A DNA stretch of 64,000 nucleotides from Diprion similis (taxonomy: Eukaryota; Arthropoda; Insecta; Hymenoptera; Diprionidae), in NCBI RefSeq assembly GCF_021155765.1, contig NC_060116.1:11718001-11782000 (forward strand). Direction: 5' to 3'. Below the pieces are notes generated by a model. That model searched no databases. It had not been told where the DNA came from and was given only the letters and a program-made list of their open reading frames with translations. Shown here in pieces: positions 12,436-24,904 of the stretch (the first letter of the stretch is position 1; each line of letters starts with the position of its first letter). Position numbers and translations under genes: made by a program.

Positions 12436-15400
12436 CCTTGTGGTTGTTTGTCCCACTATCACCTTAAATTGCACTCACACACATTCACTCGTAGCAATCA
12501 AGTAGCTGTTCGCTTAGTTTATCAGAGCTGTGTTTCAAATACAGGCTCAATATTGTTACGGTACAAGTCCGGCAATAGCAGCAATACAGTGGCATTTTAT
12601 GTCTTATATAATTGTTGCTTCCACTGGTATAAGGTACAGCATGCGGAATCACGAGGCTTCCGCCTTTCTTTCGTTAAACCGATTCAAGTAAGGAATTTTA
12701 GACGGTTATTTCAGATATATACCTCATATTTCAGGCATTTGTACAAAATCGTGCAAGAAGCCCAATACGTGTATGTTGTTAAATTATATTCGCTTCAGTG
12801 TAATGCGTAACATCGTTTTACAACTTTTTACTCGGCTGCACAGCTAATGGCTTCGATTCACCGGGTTTTATTGATGCGTAATATTTATACATCGAATCTC
12901 TTACCATTCATTCATTTTTCTATTTTACATGCGAACGTTTCGGGTATCCTGACGGTAGCAAATCATCGATGTGGACAAAAGTGGCACAGAGTCCTTTGTT
13001 TTAACTTCTGGTATCAATTGCATTGGCACTGACCAACCGATGAATAAAAAGCTGGATAAAGGCTCAAATTACGATCTATACAGAACTCTCGAGTTCTTTG
13101 GTCATTATTTAATTGTGTTTCTGTTATGCTGTGTGCTTTGAGCTCTTGTCATACAATCTGATCAGGCAGGAAAAATGTCATGATGGTTTTAGATTTTTTG
13201 CAAATTCAATCACGTGTATATATCATGTTAAATTTACAGTTTCAATCGGATCGATTTCTCAATGCCAAAAACTTTGCTAGATGTTCACTATGACCTAAAT
13301 TCTGTTCCCTAAACAGTAGGAGATGTTTGTTTGATGTTCTAATAACACCGTTGGTTTCATTGAATGACGTGCTTTTAACATTTGACAGACGATGCCGCGC
13401 GTAGCTAAACGTAGTTCAACTCATGACAGTGAGAAATTTTGAGCGACGATGATGAGATGTATGATAAATTAATTGGGGGCTCGAGTTTACCGTTCTTAAA
13501 TCCTTAAAGAGCACCTTCGCTTAACTACTCGACGTTTTTACGGTCTTTTTTTTTGGGCTCACGCGTCGGCGTCTGTTTCACTCTTCGTGCACAAGCATAT
13601 GCGTGTATGCGGATCATAAATTTGAGTTGTTGATAGTCAGTAATAATTTTATTTTATTTGTTTTCCACCTTTTTTCTCAAGTATCGTAAAAACTGATAAA
13701 ACAATTTAAGAAAGAATCTGGAGCTCAATTTACTTTCACTTATCATCAATTAGCTCATGAAATAGTTTGGTTCAATTTAAATAAGCTTGACACATTTCAC
13801 GGAGTAATTATTTCATCTTTTTTTTTTTTTTTTCTTTACTCTCTCGATGTTTATCACCGGACCGGTTTTAATGAGTTCGTCATCCGTTGATCGGAGATAA
13901 CTATAAATTAATGGTTACTGTCCTCCATTGTAATTACTAGTATGAGTCGTACTCTTGTCACGAACAGACTCCTATACTAAGAAAGTCAATCAAATCAAAG
14001 TAAAGTCACTCATCGTCAGGACGATAGGCCGACATCTCTCGTGTTTTTATTACGGTCTGACTGCTCGTGTATATAGTCTAGAATTTTCTATTTTAATGGG
14101 TCCAAAAGAACATACTGCGACAAATACGTAAATGGGGCAGGATCGTTTCTACAGATATCGTTTTTACAGAGCATATTTTGCCAGAAAGTTCGTTTCTACA
14201 CAATCATTTTTGGCCTCCAATTACTACAAGTCGTTTCTACAGAATTTTGGTCTGGAAGATCGATTCTATAGAATTCGGTCCTAGAAGTTCGGTTCTACAG
14301 AAATCGAAAAAAAAAAAAAAAAAACGACTTCGAGTACCGAAATTTTTATTAGGGCACGTAATGAGCATTTAATGAAAATTTAATTACGCTATAACTCATG
14401 TTAGACTTTTTTGATCCTACCTCTGCAATTACTATCCATTCATCGTTAGTTAAACTAGATATGACTTGTTAGTATAACTACAGTAAGAGTTCGGCCACGC
14501 TGTTATAAGCGAGTAGTAAAAAAACTGTAAGATAATAACAGTCATTTCACTGTCTACGCGAATGGCCTGTATATTGAATATAACGTTCATTGATTACCGG
14601 AGTGTTGCACAATTTATGGTCACTGTCACTGCCAGCGAATGCAGACCGTTCATTCAAACTGAGGTGAGACTCCTTCACGCGTTGTTAATACGAACGTTAC
14701 TTAGTCCTGAAGTAATCTTGCATTTCCAAGTTTCATTCGCACCTTCCGCATACCCTCGATAATTCGCGATATTAGTCACCGCACTGCCGCTCATTAGCTG
14801 CTTGAGCCAATTACGTGAGAAAGAAAGATTCCTGTGATTATCGCGGTGAGAAACTCGTTCCATTGTCGTACAGTGATTTTAGAAAAAGAATGAAAGAAAA
14901 AACAAAACGATCATTAAAGCAGCCTGCAATTATTCCTCACCGTGCACTCGGTTAAATTCTGTAATTGCGGTTCGTTTCCAACGAGTACAACTGATTGCGA
15001 CGTTTTGTGCGGTTTCGTATGTTTCTGACGAATACCTGTGAAAGGTTTCATTAGGAGGTGTATATATACATCGCTTTTTCGAATTTCTCTTCTTGGTTTT
15101 GCACTCTGATAAACGGAAATTTCTATCGCTATCCGATTATCGGAATTATTTTATACACATACATGTGGACGTTTAACATCTTTCTAATCCTCAACAGGAA
15201 CTAAATTCATTCAACGAGAAAACTGCGTCGGATTCATTCTATGATCTGTATAATATAAAATTACTGCTCTCGGAATACGATTTGACATTCTTGAACTCCT
15301 GATGAATAAGTAGTTTAAAAAATTGTTGCGTAGCCTTGAATTGACGGCAGAATTTTAACACGAAGGAAAGTCGAAAGATTATACCCATTGTTATGAAAAG

Positions 15401-15646
15401 CAACAACGTTTAATCAGTAAAAGAAAATCATGTACAAAAAAACAATATAATTAGTAACAAAATTATCAATAACAGTATACAACGCTTCAAATATATACAA
15501 AACAATAGATGTGTAAAAACTTAACAACCAGAACAGACATCGACCGATGACTTCTCCATGACTTTAGGGCCGATTCGTCAAATCACAAAATGTATACAAA
15601 AACCAAAACAAAAACTACAATCTCCTCTGACGTATTTTACAAATAT
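12436..15646. other. Intergenic, 3.2 kb
   Basis: No gene seen on either strand. Apart from T and A runs it holds the degenerate tandem repeat at 14143-14310. The end near 15400-15640 is probably 3' UTR of the next gene; a minus-strand ATTAAA lies near 15410. Confidence 0.45.
14143..14310. repeat. Degenerate tandem repeat, core TCGTTTCTACAGAAT
   Basis: Six copies of a core close to TCGTTTCTACAGAAT start at 14143, 14158, 14190, 14231, 14260 and 14289. The last three are spaced exactly 29 bases apart and share a tail like TTGGTCTGGAAG. Spacing of the earlier copies is irregular (15, 32 and 41 bases). An A run follows at about 14307. Confidence 0.7.
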
Positions 15647-16727
15647 TTAGTGATGATGACCACCGCCGCCTCCGCTTTTTGCGTGGTGATAGATGGTCTT
15701 GTAAACGGGAATCCTGATTGGATAGGGCTTGAATACGGGAACAGGAATGTGCTTTTCGATCTTGATTGGCACGTGCTTCTCAACGGCGACTGGAATGTGC
15801 TTCTCAACTGGATAAGGCACCTTCTTCTCGACGGGGACAGCTACGGTTTTGATAACCTGAATCGGCACGGGTTGCGATACCGGAACTGCGACCGGGTAAG
15901 GCTGCGGAACACCAACAGCAACCGGGTGAGGAACGTTGATTTTAACCGGCTGAGCGACAGGCACACCTGGAAATCGATCACAACGAATATAACACATCGC
16001 GAAGAATAACCCCCGAGCCATTTCCTCCCTGATAAAATCTGTCGATGATGAAAAAGCTGCCCTTAATCCTCACCGATTTCCTTGTAGACTGGAACCGCAA
16101 CGGGCTTCGTCACTTCCACGTGTTCCGAGACTGGAACGCTTTGAACGTAGTTGTGACCACCGTCCAGGGAAATTCCGTGACCACCGCCGTCGCCCCCGTG
16201 ATCACCTCCGAAGTTTTCGAAGGCTGCGTAGCCTTGGCTCTCTCCGAAACCACCGTGGCCACCGCTGGCACCAAAACCCTCGAAGCTCTGACCCCCATGA
16301 CCCCCGTAACCTCCCTCGTAGCCACCACCCCCGGCCTCTAGATGGCTGCTGGATCCATCCGATCCTCCGTGGCCTCCGAAATCGTAGCCCCCGCCCTCAC
16401 TTCCGGAACTTAAATTCTCGTAACCGGATCTCATGGATATGTGCTGCCCGTTGGTGTCGGACGATAAGGCTTGAGAATGATATTCCGGCTGGTATTGATA
16501 CGGGTGATAAGATGGCTGCCAGGGCGCTGCGGCTGCCAGCGATAAGACGGAGAGTAAAAGTACCTGGAAGAGAAGAGGACAATTCGTTATTACTTTTTTA
16601 CACAGTTTAGGTGAAACTTAATGTTTTCTTCTGATAAGAGTGAAATCAATTTTTTACTGACGACGGTTTTTCGTCTTTTTTACACGAATCATGATCGTTC
16701 ATCGTCTTTACTCACGATTCTGTTCAT
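15647..16727 (-). CDS. Vajk-like repeat protein 4, with Gly-rich N-terminal region
   Basis: Exons are 16716-16727 (MNRI), 16074-16563 and 15647-15966. Intron phases are 0 and 1. The product is 273 residues. The signal peptide is MNRIVLLLSVLSLAAAAP. A Gln/Tyr/His stretch follows, then a long Gly/Ser/His-rich region (GGYDFGGHGG, GGYEGGYGGHGG) to about residue 130. The core runs [20 protein letters not shown], then the intron splits a Gly codon, then [76 protein letters not shown]. The end is GGGGGHHH. Intron phase and position match the genes at 7154 and 18548. Confidence 0.87.
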
Positions 16728-16818
16728 GGCTAGGGACTTGAGCTTTCGTTGAGCACTAAGGCTGCTGTTGTGATGTGAGCCGCTTCTACGACTGATACAA
16801 TTTCGATCATTTCTCGTC

Positions 16819-16826
16819 TTAATATA
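16819..16826 (-). promoter_or_regulatory. Weak TATA-like box of Vajk-like gene 4
   Basis: The minus strand reads TATATTAA about 95 bases before the ATG at 16727. This is the expected distance, but the match is poorer than in the paralogues. Confidence 0.3.
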
Positions 16827-18547
16827 CCGGGGAGCCTTTCACTCCTACGGTATTTATTTTGTCCCGATTGTATACCTTGCAGTCTTTCTTTCGACCGCGC
16901 GCAAATCTTCGCCGGTGGAATATAACGTCTCTTACATTGGACTCGGAGAACTATAGACCAGTCTTTGAACATCGAGGAAGAAACGATTGTCCGACAATTT
17001 CAATCCCGTTCTAAGAAAGCGTGTTCCACGCTCCGGTAAAGTTTTGTTCAACTATCATCTCTTCTACAGTATTCAGACAGTTTTCAATACTTTTCAGTCG
17101 CTTGTGTTGAGCCTCCTTACTCACTTGAGGCACACTCCATTCTTACACTTTACCATAAGACTATCGTGCATCTTGCACTATAATATGATCCAACGACGCG
17201 TAGGTACCGGAAGTACTTTTACTATTAACGCAGTGCTCCTTAGAATACAAACCATGCATAGAATCCTTTTACTCTCGTTTACACGTCGGGCAAATAATGA
17301 GCGCTGAATGACTGGTGCTTTTGTCGTTTATGCACATTCAATGATTAAACCGATCCTTCAAGTTTTTTTATGGTTAATAAACGAGTAAATTGGATGCGGC
17401 GAGTTGTGATAAGAAAATTTGCTTCAACACCTCGTAAAGTTTTCGAACACTTTCATAGGCTCTTAAGTCGTGGCTTTAAAATCTCAAAAACAGTTCTAAC
17501 GAACTTTTAGAATTCTTAAAAAAACCGTGGACGTTGAAAGAAACTATCAATGAAGAGTTCTAGGAACTGCTAGACGTTTTCGTCCCATCAAGATCAAGGC
17601 TTTGAGGGCTTGGTCCATCATACCGATCACTCGGCACTCTGCGCTTCACAGACAGCCAGACATCATTCAATCCTGGATCTGAGTGCTGAGTTATTTAGTC
17701 CACCACGTGGAGAGAGCATGACGGGCTATTTTTTTCTATTGCCCTCTTCAGAATCACTTTAATGTGTACATGATTAAGAAACGGAAAAGTGCACGGGAAG
17801 TCGATGATTAATTATACCAGAAGCGCATGTATAACACTGGTATTATACTATTCCGATGTACGCATCCATCTCTGCCAATGAACAATTTTTTGCTTCGGGG
17901 TATCGAATACTAATAATCTTGACCCGATCATTGAGATCCATTTTCACGGCTGGCAATTTTCGATCCGTAAGCTTACTTACACATGTGCTCCATCTTCAAG
18001 GGAAATAGTTTATTCGTTTTTTTTTTTTTAAACGACTCCGACATTTTCGAGTGAAATTTTCGTGAATTTATACAGCGTATGCATATTTTTTTTTTTATTG
18101 TAGGGAAGTAAAGTAGAAAGAGTTTTTTTTTCTATATAATCATATTTAAATTAAACTTTTATTTTGTAAATCAAGTATAACAATATGTACAAAATTAACA
18201 CTTATCTTAACACTAGTTATACTATTACACATGCATTCAAAGAACGGGTGTGCAATATTGTCATGGCTTAGCAGTGTGTATAAACGTCACACACTGATTA
18301 TGTGTTAATGAGAAGGCGACTTAAGGCGATCCTGATTAATCACGCCCTTGGTACGTTCGTCGAAATATTGTCTCTGCATGGCTTTCCCTGCAGCTATAAT
18401 CATATACTACAGACGAGATGCAGGCGTTCAAGTCACAACAACGACAACAACTTATCGAGAAAAGCGAAAATTAAAAAACAAAAACAACAAACAATCCAAA
18501 ATTTTCCCACCGAACAAAAGGAACGACGGACTCGTTACTTATGGCAT
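16827..18547. other. Intergenic
   Basis: No gene seen. The right end holds the AATAAA (minus strand, 18158-18163) of the next gene, about 385 bases past its stop. Confidence 0.45.
18158..18163 (-). terminator. Poly(A) signal AATAAA of Vajk-like gene 5
   Basis: AATAAA on the minus strand downstream of the stop at 18548. Confidence 0.4.
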
Positions 18548-20312
18548 TTAATGATGGCTCCATCCGTGACTCTTGACTCTGTGGAACACGTGCTTGTAAA
18601 CTGGAATGTGTATGGGGTACGGTTTTTCAACTGGTACTGGTATATGCTTCTCAATTGTAATTGGAACCGCCTTCTCAACTGGCACTGGGATTATCTTCTC
18701 CACTGGATACGGGACTTTCTTCTCAACTGGTACAGCGATCGTTTTTACCACGGGAACGGGTACCGGATGTGCGACGGGTACGTGGACCGGATAGGGTTGC
18801 GGCACCCCCACCGCTATGGGGTGAGGAATGGCTATGGCGACTGCCTGGGCGACGGGAACACCTGAAAAATGAATTTTATAAATCGGCATCACGATATCAG
18901 GTCCTACAATAAGTATACAATTTGAAAATTCTCCGAGCTGTTACCTATTTCTTTGTAAACGGGAACGGCGACTGGTCTGGTCACTTCGATGTGCTGACCC
19001 AGCGGTATCGTTTGAGCATGGTGATGCTGCACTTGGACTCCCCCGTATCCTCCACCGTAGTTGGATTCGATGTTGGCTACGCCTAGTCCACCGTATCCAC
19101 CTCCGTAGTTCGATTCGATGTTCGCTCCATGGAGTCCGCTGCCGATTCCTCCTCCGAGATTGTATCCTATGTTCTGACCGGCACCGTATCCACCTCCGTA
19201 TCCACCTCCGTATCCACCTCCGTATCCAACCTCTTGTCCGCCCCCGTAGCCTTCCAGTCCAGAGCCTCCGTAGGCAGAGCCATAAGACGCCGATTCCTGA
19301 TGCTGCAAGCTCCCCTGGTTGTAATTATCCAGCCCGCCGAGGTTGCCGGCTACATTGCCATTGTCAATATTGCCGTATGAACCCGATGAGCCGATTCTGT
19401 TGAACGAAGTTAACGATCAAAATCGGTTTTTTATTATCGAGAGTCGGTAGGCTTTAGGAATTGGAACTTCTAGATGTACCCTGATCAGAGTTTTAGTATT
19501 TTTACACCTGATATCGGTTTACTCGTGGCACGTGCCTCTATGCAAATGAATTAAAATTCTGGTTTTTTTATTACTCGTCGTTTCGTTGATGATTTTAATA
19601 TGTTACTAGCTGGTAGTTATTTTATAGTAGAAATTGAGAGTTGAATGGCACGATTTATTTCTTCTTTTTACAGTATCAATTTCACGCTGTTTTTACGATC
19701 AATTTATGAACTTACCCTTGCCAACCTCCGGTGGAATAGTCACTGGCCAGACTGCAGGTCGTGACTAATAAGAGGACTGCGACAACCTGAAAGAATTTTA
19801 TATATATATTCATGAGTACAATACTGCTGAATCAAAAATTCTTAAACTGTACGGATCTACGTCTGAATTTGATCTAATCACGACGGTCATTGTTCATTAG
19901 CGTATGTTACGATGAGTGAATAAGCTGGTGACAGCAGCTGATTGATCTTTTTGCTCCAGTGTTCAATTATCTCAAATACAGCATTGAGAAATGCAGCATC
20001 GTCGAAAAAACGCGATCGAATTAACAAAGCCCGAGCGTATACAAGCGAACGAATGAGTAGATAGATCGATGTAAAAAGTTGAAATATTTAGAACAGCTTC
20101 CCTTTCGCTATTTATTATGTATACTATCTCTCGTCTCCCGTATGCATAGTTCATACTCTCGGTAAGAATCAGCTCCTTTCGCCAGTCGCTAAATTTTTTT
20201 CTAGCAAACAGATCACAGCGCGATGGGTGATCGGAGCTCTAAACGATGGTAAAAAGATAATCGAGATACTTTGATAGTTGTTGGGTATATGTTTACTCAC
20301 GGAAGTGATCAT
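18548..20312 (-). CDS. Vajk-like repeat protein 5, with GGY-rich N-terminal region
   Basis: Exons are 20301-20312 (MITS), 19716-19786, 18945-19396 and 18548-18861. Intron phases are 0, 2 and 1. The product is 282 residues. The signal peptide is [18 protein letters not shown]. The N-terminal half is Gly/Tyr/Asn-rich, with runs of GGGYGGGY and three copies of a unit like [12 protein letters not shown]. The core begins [21 protein letters not shown] phase-1 intron follows KEI at the same place as in the genes at 15647 and 7154. It continues [75 protein letters not shown] and ends with a His/Ser/Trp tail. It has one more intron than its neighbour, inside the Gly-rich part. Confidence 0.87.
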
Positions 20313-20391
20313 TTTTCTTTGATTTAATGGGAAATATTATTCCAGATGAGTCGCCGATGGGACACTACAGTCACGAACCGATGAACCGTTG

Positions 20392-20399
20392 TTTTTATA
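20392..20399 (-). promoter_or_regulatory. TATA box of Vajk-like gene 5
   Basis: The minus strand reads TATAAAAA about 85 bases before the ATG at 20312. Confidence 0.6.
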
Positions 20400-23300
20400 G
20401 CTTGGCTTTCTCCCCTCTCGATCGGATTTCCGCTCTGCGAAAACCGGACCTTAACGTATACCAAGCCGTCCGTTTTATTGGCGACGTGTTGCGCCCGCCT
20501 AGATCTCCTAGTCGTTCGTCCACACCTGTCGTGCCGTTTTGATATAGCGAGAATATGCTCCTGACATTTTACTCGGAGATCATGAAACTCCTCGGGATCG
20601 TCGCGGTTCTGACTCGCGGCGGAATCGGAGTCGTCGTCAAGATCGAATAATGCCTTCAGCTAGTCTTTGTGTAATGCAAAGCGGTGAACGGTCGGCCGTT
20701 CTGCGCTTGAAACGAAAGTGTTTTCCTTTTTAATCCTGTTTCTTCTTTTCATTTTACTTATAGGTAAGTACTCGACAACGCCTTGGTTGCTTGTTTGCTC
20801 GTTTGCTCGTTACGCTTGCCCGGTGAAATGCAACAAGAATAAAGGAGCTTCGATGCGCCCGATGGTATCATTTTTATTTAATAATAATAACAACGATATT
20901 CATATCGTAGACGTATTATAGGATTATATTATACCACTTTCGTTTTTTCTCACTTCGGGAAATATATTTCGACGCGGTATATATCATTCGGAGATGTATC
21001 AAATGATAATCATCAAATGAATTCCATGACTGAATTAAGAAAGTGCTATTAATACCAACGTTGGAGAAACGCTTCCTATGGGAGAGGCTCGCAGTGGAAT
21101 GAGTAAAATGTTTCAGTCCGAAAGTCCGTGTAGTAGATTGATCATAATCTCATAATTTGAATATTTTGGCGAAAAGTAATTAATCGTTCTACGTCGTATG
21201 ATGCAGACCTGCTGTTGAAAGTTATGATATATTAGTTATTATATCTCAGCAAGGTTTAACTTACGGAATACTCTTTTAATTAATTCGTAACCGCGATAGT
21301 TATAACAGTGTACCTACTATTGTAGAACTGTTTCTTGTTATAAATTTCTAGATTTTTGAAACACGTGACACGATCGTGTGTTAAGTTTGTTTTCCAGGTT
21401 TCGAATCACTGGATCTCTAGATTATAATCGCGAGAAAGCTTCACGATTTTAAATGAATATACGAGCGGTATTTTTTCTCCTTTATGTGGTTTCTGTATCT
21501 TTCTATCCTTTCATTTGATTCTCAACGGAGACACACATGTCGGTTTATTTAAAGCAATAAACAATTACTTTAATGCGGCAACGCAGAAAAGATCTTCAAT
21601 TTGTCCCGAGGGTCATTTTGGTAATGATGTCAATTAATTTTCGAGGCGGTTTTGGCTTTGCGAACATGACGGTAATTTCCACCAGGTAAAAGCCTCGCTT
21701 TGCACGCCAAGTTGCACTTCCATTTGTGCGTATATCTAGAGTGAGAACTCGTGGTGCAAAAAGTAAGAAGTTGCATAAAGTAAACGCCTCCGGCGACAGG
21801 TAGGCTGATCGTATAAACGCGTATAAATACACGCCACTCAATGGCAATGAAAGTGCCGCTTCAGGTTGCTGACTGTTGTACTGACCAAAGATCAGAGGAT
21901 CATCGACTTCTGAAATATAAAACGATGAAGTAATTAAGATGGTTGCGGTTGATCCTGTCATCGATGAACTTCGATAAAATTCCATCACGGATTGACCTCA
22001 CTTGGAATTTCGAATGCTCGCGATATCATCAACTCTGCTTTGATTCATAATCGAATGATAATTGATTCGGATCTGAATTCACAAAATCTGAGATTTCCTT
22101 CCAAACACGAGTGTTATTAGAGAGGAGTGTAATTGCGAGACAGGGTTCTGGTCGGTGGCTAGTGAGAGTACCGGATGGGCGGTGAATGTCCAACACGGAT
22201 GAAAGGAAAGTATGTAAAAATGATAGCGCGAGCAAATAGATCGAAAGAGATCAAAAAACCGCAAATGAAAGTACCTACGGCGGTCAGGGCTTCCAATCTG
22301 GTCGCCGTTAAGGAGCCGCGACGTTTCTGCTCGGTTTTATTTTAACGACCACCACTTAAATGACGGTTCTCATCGTCAGACGCTGGTCCATCTCCCAGTT
22401 GGAAAGGCGGAGCTTTTCACTCCCCGAACGATGTTCATCACTCGCGGATCCAACTTGCAGAATTGCCGAGCCTCTTAATCGGGATGAAATTTTAGTCTTG
22501 TTCTATCAGCGGACCGTTTTAGATCACAGAGCCGCCAATTTTCAGAATCTATATCGTATAGTGACAAGCATGCTCGATGATAGAATCAAGATAAGATGAC
22601 ATTAGGTGGCCGGCAATTGGTCGATGAACTTACTTGATTCTCCTGGTAAGGTGTTCCGGTATTGGAGTGCCTTGCCTGACGGTTGTCGAGTAGTGACCGT
22701 TATACTTTCACTGCAATTATCCACCGTTGTTAGAGCAATGTCATTACCTCACCTTTCCTTTAGCCTTGGCTGCGGTTAATCTGCTGTACGTATCCACCTT
22801 TAACTTTATCACATCTTGTTAATAATTGGACCAATTATTTGTCGATGCTGTGGGTCTTATTGTTAGCTGTCGTGCATCCATAAATGGCTCGAAGCTCTTT
22901 TCCTTTGACATTGACTTGCGGCAGCAAAGCGTGATACCAATTTGTAACGGTTTTTTTTTCTTTTTTCTTTTCTTTAACACAAACGTGTTACTCACTGTGA
23001 GCTTGCGGCTCCTGAGGAGATCTTCAAACAAGTTGCGCATATCGCGAGGCCGCTGATTGATTGATCTCAAATAGACAAGGCTGTTGAAGGTAGAAAATTT
23101 CTGAGGGAAGATCAAATTGAAAGTATTTTGACATCGCGCTCATTTGAAGATACGTCTGTGAAACGCTGATCACGCTTTTACTCGGACCACGTGGCGAACC
23201 CAGCGTTCCATATTTTCGGCGCTTACCTTTTGACCTTTGAATTTGCCGGCAAAAAACAAGTTGTTTTTTTTCAGAGTATAATGCGACTAAACTCAGCGTG

Positions 23301-23480
23301 ATCCTTTATTCGTCCCCATTTCGTTTGCCCATTTTTTTGCCATCGGAATTCTGTCGAACGTCAATTAGCAAAACTTTCGATCTGCATAATGTAGTAACGC
23401 TTTTTGATCCGGAGCAGCGAGTGCTTTGCTGGATTTGGTTGTGATGAATAATAACACGTTAAATTGGAGTTCGATTAACT
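20400..23480. other. Intergenic, about 3 kb
   Basis: No supported gene. A 130-codon minus-strand open stretch at 21596-21988 has an AATAAA 46 bases past its stop (21544-21549). It has no TATA box, no clear signal peptide and no recognisable domain, so I treat it as possible chance. The plus-strand stretches at 20718 and 22360 look like chance. Confidence 0.4.
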
Positions 23481-23486
23481 TTTATT
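23481..23486 (-). terminator. Poly(A) signal AATAAA of the Ala-rich gene
   Basis: AATAAA on the minus strand, about 205 bases past the stop at 23692. Confidence 0.5.
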
Positions 23487-23691
23487 GGTAACGAGTACGT
23501 AAACATGTGAATCAATATAAAAACGCCTAACAACGGCCTTATACCATCACCACTTATTGTTAACTTATATTGATAATTGTCAAGTAAGTTGATTACATTG
23601 AATACGCATAATCAGCAGTCTCTTGAAGTATTTTTTTTTTTGTTTCTAAATCATTTCTTATCTGATCAGTATATGTATATTAGAGTATCGA

Positions 23692-24844
23692 TTAACCCCA
23701 TGAAGGATACGACGGTTTTTCTACCGCTGCATGTTGCAGAGCGTTAGCGATGGCATTTTCCTTCGCTGCAACGATGTCCTTTTGCTGAGTAAATGAAAAA
23801 AATAAAAAAATAATTAAAAAGTCTAACATTAAGCCAAATTAATAAAAAAAAATGTCAACGCACCCTGGCTTCTTCTTCGCTGATACTAATTTGCTTATCG
23901 ACGTCTTGTTTCTTCAGTTCCGCGGCTGTGGCTGTGGCCGTTCTCTGGATGGCTGCAGCAGCGGCGGCTTCTCTGGCTGCAGCGACTCTTTGGGCAGCTG
24001 CAACGGCGTCCTTCAGGGTCGCAAGTCTTTGCTGGGAAGCAACCAGCTGTCTGGCACTGCCTCTGGCCTCGGCTAAAGCATGGGCTGCAATTTCTTGGGA
24101 CCTTTGTTGCAAAAATACTAGTTGGTTAAAAAAAGACCATTCTTCAGGTTTCAGGATTAAGTCAAGAAAAGTGCGCAGTCACCTGTGAGCCGCCTCTCTG
24201 GCGTTCGCTTCCTTGACGAGGGCGATCTTTTGCTGAAGATGAGCGGCCTGCTTGGCATCCGCGACCCTTTGCTGCGCCACAAGGACGTTATGACTCGCAT
24301 CCTTCGCCTGCTGGATCGCCTGGATCACTTCCGGCGGATAGGCGATGCTCGGTGTACCCGTCGGGAGATCTCTCAACGCCTTTTAATTCGGACGAAACGT
24401 TGAATTAATGTTAGTACGACGGTTTACCGATCAAAAACCTGTTTTTTCTCACAGTATTCTCGCCGGTCTATCACGGCACCATTCACTCACTTGGAGAGCG
24501 ATGTTGTGCGTCGCCTGCAGCTGAATCTGACCCAAAGCTGCGTCAGGGTTGCCCCATCCACCAGCGACGTAGCCGACAGGCGTCCATCCGCTAGATCCGA
24601 AGGCTGGAGTCCCTCCGAAGACGTCGTATCCTGGGACGCCGAAAACTGAGACACCGCGTTTATCCTTCGGCTTGGAATCAGGAGATTTTTGGGTCTCTGT
24701 AACGGCGACAGCCATTGAGACGGACAGGAGAATCTGAATGTTGATATTTCGAGATTAGAAAGATGGTGGTTTGGATTAGCTTGTTTTTATAGATCTTGGT
24801 GCTGGCGTCAGTGATGGACGAATTACCAATAGAGCGGTCTTCAT
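23692..24844 (-). CDS. Ala-rich secreted coiled-coil protein
   Basis: Exons are 24827-24844 (MKTALL), 24491-24733, 24183-24379, 23864-24101 and 23692-23784. The product is 262 residues. The signal peptide is MKTALLILLSVSMAVAV. A short polar propeptide ends in KDKRG (KR at 31-32), a likely convertase site. Residues about 35-85 are Gly/Pro/aromatic (VFGVPGYDVFGG, GYVAGGWGNPD). From about residue 105 to 245 it is predicted alpha-helical and very rich in Ala, Gln, Glu and Lys, with few Pro or Gly. It includes REAAAAAAIQ and long heptad-compatible stretches. The C-terminus is EKPSYPSWG. The layout recalls coiled-coil silk fibroins of Hymenoptera in composition only. Those are usually intron-poor, so homology is not claimed. 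Confidence 0.85.
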
Positions 24845-24896
24845 CTTGCTGATACCTCGGTGATGGCACTGGCGACTTCATCCCGATGATCCGACC

Positions 24897-24904
24897 CTTA
24901 TATA
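24897..24904 (-). promoter_or_regulatory. TATA box of the Ala-rich gene
   Basis: The minus strand reads TATATAAG about 55 bases before the ATG at 24844. Confidence 0.6.

Noticed and set aside
18302-18865. 187-codon plus-strand open stretch
   Set aside because: It is antisense to the last exon of the Vajk-like gene at 18548-20312, which has a full spliced structure.
20718-20921. Plus-strand stretch beginning with a hydrophobic signal-like sequence
   Set aside because: It starts with GTG, not ATG, and no upstream exon supports it.
21596-21988. 130-codon minus-strand open stretch with a nearby AATAAA
   Set aside because: At this base composition one or two open stretches of this length are expected by chance. 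No promoter, clear signal peptide or known domain was seen.
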